A stretch of 64,000 nt of DNA from UBA2040 sp002384725 (GTDB lineage Bacteria > Bacteroidota > Bacteroidia > Flavobacteriales_D > Crocinitomicaceae), in the NCBI GenBank assembly GCA_963926475.1, contig CAWUXE010000020.1, forward strand, positions 1 to 64,000, given 5' to 3'. The position numbers and the translations under genes were made by a program. Shown piece by piece: positions 1-8,503 of the stretch. Position 1 is the stretch's first letter. Each line of letters opens with the position of its first letter. The notes under the pieces are model-generated. The model was not told the DNA's origin. It saw nothing but the letters and a program-made list of their open reading frames with translations, and did not search any database.

Positions 1-976
1 TATCCTCAAGTGGCTGCCTCATAACTTCCAGAACAGTTCTTTTATATTCAGGTAATTCGTCCAAGAATAACACGCCGTTGTGCGCCAATGAAATTTCGCC
101 CGGTTGCGGGTACCCACCTCCACCAACAAGCGCGACATCTGAAATGGTGTGATGCGGTTTTCGAAACGGACGTTGGGTGACCAATCCTGCTTCTTTGGCA
201 ATCTTCCCAGCCACAGAGTGGATTTTTGTCGTCTCAAGAGATTCTTCAATTGACATAGGAGGCAAAATAGTTGGTAATCGTTTAGCGAGCATCGATTTTC
301 CCGCTCCAGGTGGACCGATGAGAATCACATTGTGTCCACCAGAGGCGGCAATCTCAAAGGCGCGTTTAATATTCGTTTGACCTTTCACATCTCTAAAATC
401 GACATCATTTTCGTTGAGTTGGTTTTCGAAGGCTGTGAGAATATCAATTTTAATCGGTTCGACATCTGAATCGTAATTGAAAAAATCGACAACTTCTTTT
501 AATGATTTCATTCCATAAATATCTAATCCATCAACTATCGCTGCCTCAATCGCATTTTCCTTTGGAAGAATAATTCCTTTGAATCCTTCCTTTTTGGCTT
601 GTAGAGCAATAGGAAGTATTCCTTTCATGGGCTTTAAGGTACCATCTAGCGACAATTCGCCAAGAATGATAAACTGACCCAGACGATCGGCAATGATTTG
701 TTCACTCACTGCCATAACACCAATAGCAATGGGCAGATCAAAGGTCGAACCCTCTTTTCGAATATCGGCAGGCGCCATATTTACTGTTATTTCGTTACCC
801 GGAAATTTATATCCGTTGTTCTTTAAAGCTGCTTTGATACGCTGGTGACTCTCTTTAACGGCATTATCGGGTAATCCTACGAGTATAAAATTGACTCCGA
901 TGGCGAGGTTTACTTCTATTGTAATTGTAGTGGCGTCTATTCCGAAAACAGCGCTTCCAAATGTTTTAACTAACAT
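1..976 (-). CDS. comM: YifB/ComM family Mg-chelatase-like AAA+ ATPase (3' end outside window)
   Basis: Reading leftward from the ATG at 976-974, about 325 codons lie inside the window and the frame is still open at base 1. The N-terminal part has the ChlI-like fold seen in YifB/ComM proteins (start MLVKTFGSAVFGID, then a NMAPADIRKEGS stretch). A Walker A motif GPPGAGKS and a Walker B-like LFLDELPEY follow. ComM is a hexameric helicase that promotes branch migration of incoming DNA during natural transformation, which fits with a comEC homologue elsewhere in the window. Its start overlaps the 3' end of the ORF6N gene by 7 bases, suggesting co-transcription and coupled translation. Family assignment is secure; a role in competence here is inference. 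Confidence 0.92.
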   Translation of the reverse strand, partial: MLVKTFGSAVFGIDATTITIEVNLAIGVNFILVGLPDNAVKESHQRIKAALKNNGYKFPGNEITVNMAPADIRKEGSTFDLPIAIGVMAVSEQIIADRLGQFIILGELSLDGTLKPMKGILPIALQAKKEGFKGIILPKENAIEAAIVDGLDIYGMKSLKEVVDFFNYDSDVEPIKIDILTAFENQLNENDVDFRDVKGQTNIKRAFEIAASGGHNVILIGPPGAGKSMLAKRLPTILPPMSIEESLETTKIHSVAGKIAKEAGLVTQRPFRKPHHTISDVALVGGGGYPQPGEISLAHNGVLFLDELPEYKRTVLEVMRQPLED

Positions 977-1503
977 GGTGTATTGATTTCGTTTTTATAT
1001 CCTACTTTGGTTCTTTCCGTTTTCTGCTCGTTCACAAAGCGCTTGAGATAACGAACAGCTCCATCTAGTTTATCATCTTGGTGATCCATTCTTTCAGTCA
1101 GTTTTTCTATTTGATCGACAATATTGGTTTGACTCAATAATAAGTCTCTCATTTTGGTGAAGATTCTTACCAATTGAATATTAACTTTAATGGCTTTTGG
1201 GTTGTTCAACACGCTCGAAAGCATAAGTACACCATGTTCTGTGAACGCATAGGGAGGTTTCCTTCGCATTTCAAAATTTGCGGTCGCAATTTGCGACCGC
1301 AATTGATCCCATTCATTTTGAGAAAGTTGAAACATAAAATCATCGGGAAAACGATCTATGTTCCGCTTTACCTGTTCATTAATCCGTTTCGTTGGAATTT
1401 CATAAAGTAAGGCTAAATCAAAATCGAGCATTACTTTTTGATTTCGGAGAACATGAATTCTTCCCACAATTTCTTGTTCTGGTAAAAGGTATTTATCTAG
1501 CAT
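970..1503 (-). CDS. ORF6N domain-containing DNA-binding protein
   Basis: A 177-residue protein. Residues about 10-110 match the ORF6N domain: IHVLRNQKVMLDFDLALLY near the start, then the FPDDFMFQLS and AFTEHGVLMLSSVL stretches typical of the family. ORF6N is found in phage and host proteins and is thought to bind DNA, often beside KilA-N or antirepressor modules. Here no phage genes surround it. The C-terminal third is predicted helical (QIEKLTERMDHQDDKLD), perhaps a short coiled coil for dimerisation. The stop codon lies inside the start region of comM, so the two genes probably form one transcript. Specific target and role are unknown. Confidence 0.85.
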   Translation of the reverse strand: MLDKYLLPEQEIVGRIHVLRNQKVMLDFDLALLYEIPTKRINEQVKRNIDRFPDDFMFQLSQNEWDQLRSQIATANFEMRRKPPYAFTEHGVLMLSSVLNNPKAIKVNIQLVRIFTKMRDLLLSQTNIVDQIEKLTERMDHQDDKLDGAVRYLKRFVNEQKTERTKVGYKNEINTPC

Positions 1504-1622
1504 TCAATTCTAACTTTTGGTTTGTCGTTACCCTAAGTTAGGTAAATAGATGTTTTATTTCCAAGCGATTAAATTTGATTTAGCTATAGGATATTAATTT
1601 TGTTATTTGTATTTTATAGTGG

Positions 1623-1682
1623 GTTTCGATACCCTAACAGTTGCTTTCGACTCCGCTCAATCAACGACCTTGGCATCGAAAC
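1623..1682. repeat. Imperfect palindromic intergenic element
   Basis: The 8-base arms gtttcgat (1623-1630) and atcgaaac (1675-1682) are exact inverted repeats. They flank a stretch containing ctttcgactccgctcaat. The layout resembles short REP-like palindromes scattered in flavobacterial intergenic DNA. No second full copy was seen in this window, though a partial match to the gttttcgatacc arm occurs near 49665. Confidence 0.4.
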
Positions 1683-1684
1683 AT

Positions 1685-1718
1685 GAAAAAAGCCGTTCCA
1701 AATAAATGAAACGGCTTA
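1685..1718 (-). terminator. Rho-independent terminator of rpmH
   Basis: An 8-base-pair stem (aagccgtt at 1690-1697 with aacggctt at 1710-1717) is followed, on the minus strand, by a run of T (the A run 1685-1690). It lies about 20 bases after the rpmH stop codon. Confidence 0.75.
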
Positions 1719-1738
1719 AACTCGTTAGAGTAAGAAGA

Positions 1739-1900
1739 TTAACGTTTGTGCATACCTTCGTCAGAAACACTCAATTTCTTTCTGCCTTTACGACGACGAG
1801 AGGCCAAAACACGACGACCATTTTTTGTAGCCATTCTGCTACGGAATCCGTGTTTGTTTCTTCTTTTTCTTACTGATGGTTGAAACGTTCTCTTACTCAT
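1739..1900 (-). CDS. rpmH: 50S ribosomal protein L34
   Basis: A 53-codon gene. The protein begins MSKRTFQPSVRKRRNKHGFR and continues SRMATKNGRRVLASRRRKGR, the classic L34 sequence, very rich in Arg and Lys. It is a small component of the large ribosomal subunit. The extra tail after the normal end (about SVSDEGMHKR) is usual in Bacteroidota. A terminator follows directly, and the upstream gene is divergent, so rpmH is probably transcribed alone. In many bacteria rpmH sits near dnaA and rnpA, but neither is visible here. Confidence 0.98.
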   Translation of the reverse strand: MSKRTFQPSVRKRRNKHGFRSRMATKNGRRVLASRRRKGRKKLSVSDEGMHKR

Positions 1901-2041
1901 GATATATATTCTTTATTCTGTTGTCTAAATTTCGGAATGCAAAGATACTTAATTTTCAAGAAATACAAAGAGTTTAAGAAAAAACTTGAAAATTAAAGTC
2001 AGTCTCTACATTCCATGTAAATTTGTACAAAAGTAAGGTAA

Positions 2042-3859
2042 ATGCTTCGTCCAAAAAAGAACAAAGAAAAAACAAAACAAAAACTCTCAAAAGATAGCAT
2101 AACCAAGGCAAAGGGCATCTTCTCCTATCTGAAACCTTATCGAGGAATTTTTATAGTTGGGTGGATATTTTTAATCCTTTCTTCGTCAGCAGGATTGTTA
2201 TTTCCCTATTTAATGGGCCAACTTTTGGGGAAAAGTGGTGAAGTATCCGATATGTCGAGCGCTGTGAAGCTCATTTCTCTTGACAATATCAATTCAGTTG
2301 CACTTGCCCTGTTGTTCCTATTTATTGCTCAATCTATTTTTTCATTTTTCCGAGTGGTAATCTTTACGAATGTGACTGAAAATGCTCTGCGCGATTTACG
2401 TCGAGACGCTTTTTCAAAATTGATTTACATGCCGATGGATTTCTTCAACCAGAACAAGGTCGGAGAATTGACCAGTCGAATTTCATCCGATATCACGCAA
2501 ATTCAAGAAACACTTCGAACAACAATCGCTGAATTCTTTCGTCAAATTATCATAATTATCGGTTCAATCTTCTTCATCTTCTTCACTTCTTGGAAATTGG
2601 CCTTAATCATGTTGGCAACAGTACCCGTTATGGCTGTTTTTGCAGTAGTATTCGGGCGATTCATTCGAAAACTATCCAAACAAGCACAAGATTATACGGC
2701 AGAATCGAACACCATTATTGAAGAAGCTTTGATGGGAATTTCAAACGTAAAATCCTTTACGAACGAAATTTTCACCTTAAATCGCTACAAGAAATCAATC
2801 GACCAAATTCGTCAACTAAATGTAAAAAGTGGGCTTTGGCGTGGGGCGTTTGTTTCATTCATCATCTTTTGCATGTTCGGCGCAATTGTTTTTATTATTT
2901 GGCAAGGTTTGAAAATGACGCAGGGCGCAAATCCAGATTTAAATTCGGGTGACTTCTTCTCTTTTGTAATGTTCACCGTATTTATGGGAATGTCCGTTGG
3001 AAGTATCCCAGACTTATATGCTTCTATTCAAAAATCGATTGGAGCCACAGAAAACTTAATGAATATTATCGGTGAAAAAGACGAAAACGAATTGTACAAT
3101 GGTAAGCAAAAACCTGTGTTCGACGGAAATGTGAGTTTTGACAATGTCGCTTTCAATTATCCGCAAAGACCAGACATCAACGTTCTTAGAAACGTTTCCT
3201 TTAATGCCCTAAAGAACGAAACAATAGCAATCGTTGGACCGTCTGGAGCCGGAAAATCGACCATTGCTTCTCTCCTACTTCATTATTACGAAAACGAGAA
3301 AGGAACAATTAGCTTCGACGGTATTTCATCCAAAGACATTGAATTGAGTCATTTGCGCGAACAAATTGCCGTAGTTCCGCAAGAAGTAATTCTTTTCGCA
3401 GGAAGTATTCAAGAAAATATTGCCTTTGGAAAACCAGGTGCGACCGACGAAGAAATCAAATTGGCTGCTCAAAAAGCAAATGCAACTGAGTTCATCGATA
3501 AATTTCCAGACGGATATTTAACTGAAGTTGGTGACCGTGGAATTCAATTGTCGGGTGGCCAAAAACAACGCATTGCCATTGCTCGAGCGATTTTGAAAGA
3601 TCCGAAAATTCTTATTTTAGATGAAGCTACATCTGCATTGGATTCTGAAAGTGAAAAATTGGTGCAGGATGCTTTGAACGAATTAATGAAAGGAAGAACT
3701 TCCTTTGTTATCGCGCATCGTTTGTCGACAATTAAAAAAGCGGACAAAATTCTTGTATTAAGTGATGGAACAATAGAGGAAATGGGGACCCATGAAGAAT
3801 TGATGCAGAAAACCGGTACGTACGCTAACCTAGTTGGTTTGCAGGGCATGGAAAACTAA
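2042..3859 (+). CDS. ABC exporter, fused permease and ATPase (MsbA/lipid or multidrug type)
   Basis: A 605-residue half-transporter. Residues about 30-340 form the six-helix type I exporter domain, and about 360-600 the nucleotide-binding domain with Walker A GPSGAGKS, signature LSGGQKQR, Walker B ILILDEATSALD and the switch histidine in FVIAHRLST. Such proteins act as homodimers in the inner membrane, flipping lipids or exporting drugs. The substrate cannot be read from sequence. The N-terminus carries a long basic segment (about residues 3-25, rich in Lys) before the first helix. A lipoprotein gene follows 2 bases after the stop, implying one transcript. Confidence 0.93.
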   Translation: MLRPKKNKEKTKQKLSKDSITKAKGIFSYLKPYRGIFIVGWIFLILSSSAGLLFPYLMGQLLGKSGEVSDMSSAVKLISLDNINSVALALLFLFIAQSIFSFFRVVIFTNVTENALRDLRRDAFSKLIYMPMDFFNQNKVGELTSRISSDITQIQETLRTTIAEFFRQIIIIIGSIFFIFFTSWKLALIMLATVPVMAVFAVVFGRFIRKLSKQAQDYTAESNTIIEEALMGISNVKSFTNEIFTLNRYKKSIDQIRQLNVKSGLWRGAFVSFIIFCMFGAIVFIIWQGLKMTQGANPDLNSGDFFSFVMFTVFMGMSVGSIPDLYASIQKSIGATENLMNIIGEKDENELYNGKQKPVFDGNVSFDNVAFNYPQRPDINVLRNVSFNALKNETIAIVGPSGAGKSTIASLLLHYYENEKGTISFDGISSKDIELSHLREQIAVVPQEVILFAGSIQENIAFGKPGATDEEIKLAAQKANATEFIDKFPDGYLTEVGDRGIQLSGGQKQRIAIARAILKDPKILILDEATSALDSESEKLVQDALNELMKGRTSFVIAHRLSTIKKADKILVLSDGTIEEMGTHEELMQKTGTYANLVGLQGMEN

Positions 3860-3861
3860 TA

Positions 3862-4332
3862 ATGATGACAAATATTTTTCGACTAGTTCTTTTCTCAAGT
3901 ATCCTGATTTCATGCTCTGCAAAGAAGGATAAGATTCATGAATTGCAACGGTTGAATGGCGAATGGACGACTATTTTTCACGGTGAAACAATATCCGAAA
4001 AGTGGGAATTACAGGGCGATACCATGTGGGTAGGAAACACATCACTACTTCGCGACGGTCAATCGTTTATGACGGAAGAAATGAACATCCAATTGAAAGA
4101 TGGGAAATTTGTATTCTGTACCTCAGTAAAAGATCAAAACGAAGGGTTGGAAGTTAAATTCACCCTAAAAGAACATTCTGGCAATCGCCTAGTTTTCGAA
4201 AATCTCAAGCATGATTTTCCGCAATTGATCACCTATGACCTCAAAAATGATAAGGAATTAAATGCGTACATTTCTGGCACGAATCAGGGAGAGAAAATTC
4301 GAATGGATTTCAACTACAAACGAGTAAAATAG
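3862..4332 (+). CDS. Small lipoprotein, DUF6265-like
   Basis: A 156-residue protein with a lipoprotein signal (residues 1-18, lipobox LISC). The mature part has an N-terminal LNGEWTTIFHGETISEKWEL pattern resembling the DUF6265-type or lipocalin-like beta fold, where a Gly-x-Trp motif starts the barrel. It likely sits on the periplasmic side of a membrane. It begins 2 bases after the ABC exporter stop, so the two are co-transcribed. Domain match is by eye and tentative; no function is known. Confidence 0.7.
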   Translation: MMTNIFRLVLFSSILISCSAKKDKIHELQRLNGEWTTIFHGETISEKWELQGDTMWVGNTSLLRDGQSFMTEEMNIQLKDGKFVFCTSVKDQNEGLEVKFTLKEHSGNRLVFENLKHDFPQLITYDLKNDKELNAYISGTNQGEKIRMDFNYKRVK

Positions 4333-4333
4333 A

Positions 4334-4946
4334 ATGTACTTACCGAAGGAGTATTCAGCAAAAGATCAAAATCAAATTGATGATTTCATTGCTGCACATC
4401 CTTTTATTTCTTTAATCACCACATCAGAAGATGGATTCCCAATGGCGATCCATTTGCCCATTATTGCGAAAAAAGTAGATGATACCTAGTAATTGGAAGG
4501 TTATATTGCGTTAGCAAATAAACAACACCTCGCTATTCAAAATGGCAGTAAAGTACTATGCACATTTTTAGGAGCGAATGGATACATTTCATCTTCCGTT
4601 TACAGCCGTAAAAACGTTCCTACTTGAAATTATGAGGCCGTTCATTTGTACGGAGAATTAATCTAATTATTAGCAAAAGAACTAACTCAACATTTGGACG
4701 AATTAGTTACTTTTTTTGAAGAAAAAAGAGGAAAACAGTTAAAATATGGTTATTTTTCACCCAAAATGATCGATTCTTACAAAAAAAGAGATTCTTGGTT
4801 TCCGCATGAATGTTTCGAAAATTGAAGCTGCTTTTAAGCTTTCTCAAAATCGAAGTCATGAGGACCAAAATGAAATTGTCGAGGACTTGAAGAAATGTTC
4901 AATTCATGACAATTTGATAGATGCAATGCGAATTGAAAATTCTTGA
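4334..4946 (+). pseudogene. Decayed FMN-binding PaiB-family regulator
   Basis: Translated from the ATG at 4334, the sequence matches PaiB-type FMN-binding proteins (MYLPKEYSAKD, then HPFISLITTSEDGFPMAIHL, YISSSVYS, NYEAVHLYGEL). It is broken by in-frame stops at 4487 (TAG), 4490 (TAA), 4625 (TGA, at the position normally Trp in the VPTWNYEAVH motif) and 4664 (TAA). A one-base excess in the A run 4781-4787 shifts the frame. Removing it restores EILGFRMNVSKIEAAFKLSQ, the conserved PaiB C-terminus, ending at the TGA 4944-4946. The whole length is still recognisable, so inactivation seems fairly recent. Four independent stops make sequencing error unlikely. Confidence 0.88.
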
Positions 4947-4992
4947 TTCCCAAAATTATAAACTTCCACCCTTTACATTTCTTCCTTCTTAA

Positions 4993-6624
4993 TTAAACAG
5001 GCGCCACCCATGCCATCAACTCAGCACAGATAATCGCTCCGTACGTTCCAAGGGCATATCCCAAAACGGCAATAATCGCTCCTACAGAAGTCAAAGACGG
5101 ATGAAATGCCGCCGCAACAACTGGCGCAGAGGCTGCACCTCCAATGTTTGCTTGGGACCCAACCGCCAAGAAAAAGAACGGAGCCTTAATGATTTTGGCA
5201 ACGGTGATCATCAATGTCACATGGACTATCATCCAAATAACACCGACTAAAATCAACTGAGGTTCTTTAACGGCTTGTGCCAATTCCATTTTCATTCCAA
5301 TGGTTGCAACCAGTATATAAATGAAAACACTGCCAATTTTGGATGCTCCAACACCTTCGTATTTTCTCAATTTGGTGCATGAAAGAAGCAAGCCGCCTGT
5401 TGTAGCAATGACAACCAACCACAGGAAGGATGAAGCAAAAGGTGAATCAGAGCCCAAAGATTTCCCAATGGCGTCTGAGATTATTTCGCCTCCAAAATGA
5501 CCAACACCAACTAAAGAGAAAGCTATTCCTAAGATCATCATGTAATCCGTTAATGTCGGCTGTTTCGCAATAGATTCTTGATACTTCACGACACGGTTTT
5601 TCAAGTCTTCGATGGATGAACTATCTGCTTTGAGCCATTTATCCACTTTATCTGCACGCGAGGCACCAAATAGTAAAAATGCCATCCAGAGATTCGCCAC
5701 AACAATATCCACAACAATCATTTTACCATACAATTGAGGAGCAAATTGATAGGTTTCATACATCGCGTTCTGATTAGCGCCTCCACCAATCCAACTTCCA
5801 GCTATTGTTGCCATTCCTCTCCAAGCTGCCTCATAACCTTCCCCTCCGACAACAGAAGGATCGATATACGAATAAATCAAAATCGCAATTGGCCCACCAA
5901 TGATAACACCAACAGTTCCTGTTAAGAACATAATTAAAGCCTTTGAGCCAAGGTTCATTATGGCTTTAAAATCAATCCCAAGGGTCATTAAAATCAAAGC
6001 TGCGGGCAACAAATAATCTCTTGCCATATAATACAACTTGGAGTATTCGGGAGAAATCAATCCAAACAAAACGAGGACAGCTGGAATAACATAACAAAGC
6101 AATAGCGCGGGAATAACCATATAGAATTTCTTCCAGAAAGCTGTTTCCTTATGCGCCGTAAAAAAGATAAAAGCGAGAACCAGTGCCAACAAACCGAATA
6201 CGATTTCGTCCCTAACAATCATCGGACGCTCGGTATACTTCACCTTAAACTTTAACGCTTGCGCATTATTCGTTTTGAATTTGAGCGTATCTGACTTTCC
6301 AAAAGCCATAATAGTAAACTCAGCTCCAGATTCCATCCCTTTGATCATGAAAGGTTGCAATGAAGTGTTTCGAAGCGTGTCAGAATCAATAATAAGTTGA
6401 ACCGATTCAATATTCTTAGCCATATCGACCATTGCGAAGTCGACAAAAACATTTGTTTTCACTTCTAAATGTAATTCCGTTTGAGCACTCGCATTGAAGT
6501 ATTGAAATTTTCCAACTTCTAGTTTCGTAACTTTTGAAGAGTCCATCCACTCTACTTTAGAAGATTGACCAAAGGTATTTCCAAGAAACAAGGTTCCAAT
6601 TAAAAGAAGAAAAAAGCTTTTCAT
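4993..6624 (-). CDS. DUF819 family membrane protein with extra N-terminal periplasmic domain
   Basis: A 543-residue protein. Residues about 140-543 are a multi-span hydrophobic domain matching DUF819 (motifs include the glycine-rich AGSWIGGGANQNAM and QANIGGAASAPVVAAAF stretches), a family of uncharacterised transporters related in fold to sodium-coupled carriers. Unusually, residues 1-19 form a signal peptide and about 20-135 a soluble beta-rich segment before the first helix. Ordinary DUF819 proteins are nearer 400 residues. It lies in the same direction as the two POT transporters, but the strong terminator at 6642-6680 separates it from them. Substrate unknown. Confidence 0.85.
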   Translation of the reverse strand: MKSFFLLLIGTLFLGNTFGQSSKVEWMDSSKVTKLEVGKFQYFNASAQTELHLEVKTNVFVDFAMVDMAKNIESVQLIIDSDTLRNTSLQPFMIKGMESGAEFTIMAFGKSDTLKFKTNNAQALKFKVKYTERPMIVRDEIVFGLLALVLAFIFFTAHKETAFWKKFYMVIPALLLCYVIPAVLVLFGLISPEYSKLYYMARDYLLPAALILMTLGIDFKAIMNLGSKALIMFLTGTVGVIIGGPIAILIYSYIDPSVVGGEGYEAAWRGMATIAGSWIGGGANQNAMYETYQFAPQLYGKMIVVDIVVANLWMAFLLFGASRADKVDKWLKADSSSIEDLKNRVVKYQESIAKQPTLTDYMMILGIAFSLVGVGHFGGEIISDAIGKSLGSDSPFASSFLWLVVIATTGGLLLSCTKLRKYEGVGASKIGSVFIYILVATIGMKMELAQAVKEPQLILVGVIWMIVHVTLMITVAKIIKAPFFFLAVGSQANIGGAASAPVVAAAFHPSLTSVGAIIAVLGYALGTYGAIICAELMAWVAPV

Positions 6625-6641
6625 GTTCTATTTAGTTTAAT

Positions 6642-6680
6642 AAAAAAACAGTCTGTCTTCTTGCGATGGACAGACTGTTT
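6642..6680 (-). terminator. Strong hairpin terminator after POT transporter gene
   Basis: A perfect 12-base-pair stem (6646-6657 with 6669-6680, arm aaacagtctgtc) with an 11-base loop, followed on the minus strand by a T run (A run 6642-6648). It lies 22 bases past the stop codon of the POT gene. Confidence 0.9.
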
Positions 6681-6702
6681 AAATTTAAATTCTGTTTTGA
6701 GA

Positions 6703-8481
6703 TTATCGTACTCCGTGCATTAGTTTTTTGATCGTTGGTCCCATTACTAAAGAGAACAAAGCCAAAACTACCGCTACAATTGTCAAGAGCCAGAAGAAAT
6801 AACTAATTCCTTCTTCTTTCGCAATCGCTTCTGATGATTCACCAAAGATACCGGCAGTCTTCATTCCGATTGCAACGGCTAAGTACCAGATACCGAACAT
6901 AAAGGCAATCATCTTACCCGGTACTAACTTACTTACATAAGAAAGACCAACTGGTGATGTACACAATTCACCCATTGTATGGAAGAAATATACAAGTACT
7001 AGCCAGAACATACTCACAGATGCTGTTGTTGCTCCTGCCTCAATGCTACTTCCACCGAAAGCAACACAGGCCATTCCGATTCCTAGTAAAGTCATACCAA
7101 TAGCAAACTTTCCATTTGCTGATGGATTATACTTACTCTCCCACCATTTAGAAAATAACGGTGCCATACCAATAATGAACAATGAATTTAATACTCCAAA
7201 CCATGAAGCTGGAACCTCTGTTGCTCCTTTTTGGAACTCAGTATACAACATCCAAATAGCTACGCCCCAAATAATGACAAAACTAAATCCAAGGATGATA
7301 TTTGCCAAAGAGTATTTCTTAAATGTTTGTTTAAACAATAAGCCAAGAACCCAAGTAATAATTCCTAATGGTATAAGTGTCATTAAAGAGTTAACAATCT
7401 TATACGTAAGAGCAGCTCCTCCGTCTAATGACCTATCCGTAAAATCACGTGCAAATGTTGTCAATGATCCAGGTGCTTGTTCAAATATCGCCCAGAAAAA
7501 TATAGTTAAGAAGGCAAAGAAGGTCACCGCAATCATTTTATCACGAGTTATCTGGCCATACTTTCCTAATCTATAAACTAATAAAAACACGAAACAAGCC
7601 AAGGCAAATATGATTGTGAATAGCGAACCATCCATACCAAACACTTTAAAGTCTAAAACATTGTATCCATAAATTTTTGATGCTGGATCATTGATAATCC
7701 ATACCAAACCAAGGACGACAGAAACACCTATCAATGCTTTTTGCCATGAAGAGAACGGCAATGAATCTGCACCTGTTGGATCGTCTGATTGCAATTTAGC
7801 TTCAGCAGCAGCCGCAACATCTGCAGCATTTGATTTATCTAAATTCTTTGGTTTTAATCCTATATCTCCGAAAATATCTCTTGAGAACCAGAACTGTAAA
7901 CATCCGAAGAACATAAAGATTCCTGCCAATCCAAACCCGATACTCCAACCAACTGTTTCTCCAAGGTAACCACATAAAAGAATTCCTAAGAAGGCTCCGG
8001 CGTTAACACCCATGTAGAAGATCGTATAAGCACCATCTTTCTTTTCTTGGTGATCTTTGTACATGTGCGATATGATCGACGTCATATTCGGCTTAAAGAA
8101 ACCGCTTCCGAATACCAATAGCGTCAATCCAAGGTAAATAGACCATGTTGTTTCTAGCGCCATTGCACCGTGACCAAGTGTCATTAAAATTGCTCCGACA
8201 ACAACTGCTTTTCTGTATCCCCAAACATTATCGGCAAAATAACCGCCCAACATAGTGGATAAATAAACCAATGCCGTATAAGTACCAAATAGCACGTACG
8301 CTTGATCTTTTGGCCAACCCCATCCTGAATCTGTCAAAGACGCAGTAAGGAACATCACCAATAAAGCACGCATTCCGTAATAAGAGAAACGTTCCCACAT
8401 CTCTGTGAAAAAGAGTACAAATAATCCAGAAGGGTGACCTAACACCGTTGATTTAAACATTTCGTTTGTTTGTGTTGACAT
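6703..8481 (-). CDS. POT family proton-coupled peptide transporter
   Basis: A 592-residue inner-membrane protein of the major facilitator superfamily. The proton-coupling E-x-x-E-R-F-type motif appears as EMWERFSYYGMRALL near residue 28, and the POT signature FYMGVNAGAFLG near 155. A long loop (about 205-245, rich in Ala, Ser and Lys) and extra helices in the middle are typical of bacterial POT proteins. It imports di- and tripeptides with protons. It follows a paralogous gene 22 bases upstream in the same direction, so the pair is probably one operon. A strong terminator follows. Confidence 0.95.
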   Translation of the reverse strand: MSTQTNEMFKSTVLGHPSGLFVLFFTEMWERFSYYGMRALLVMFLTASLTDSGWGWPKDQAYVLFGTYTALVYLSTMLGGYFADNVWGYRKAVVVGAILMTLGHGAMALETTWSIYLGLTLLVFGSGFFKPNMTSIISHMYKDHQEKKDGAYTIFYMGVNAGAFLGILLCGYLGETVGWSIGFGLAGIFMFFGCLQFWFSRDIFGDIGLKPKNLDKSNAADVAAAAEAKLQSDDPTGADSLPFSSWQKALIGVSVVLGLVWIINDPASKIYGYNVLDFKVFGMDGSLFTIIFALACFVFLLVYRLGKYGQITRDKMIAVTFFAFLTIFFWAIFEQAPGSLTTFARDFTDRSLDGGAALTYKIVNSLMTLIPLGIITWVLGLLFKQTFKKYSLANIILGFSFVIIWGVAIWMLYTEFQKGATEVPASWFGVLNSLFIIGMAPLFSKWWESKYNPSANGKFAIGMTLLGIGMACVAFGGSSIEAGATTASVSMFWLVLVYFFHTMGELCTSPVGLSYVSKLVPGKMIAFMFGIWYLAVAIGMKTAGIFGESSEAIAKEEGISYFFWLLTIVAVVLALFSLVMGPTIKKLMHGVR

Positions 8482-8503
8482 ATAATTATTGGGGTTTTAT
8501 TTT

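Noticed and set aside
7043..7576. Plus-strand 177-codon frame inside a POT gene
   Set aside because: Antisense to a clear transporter gene and without recognisable family features.
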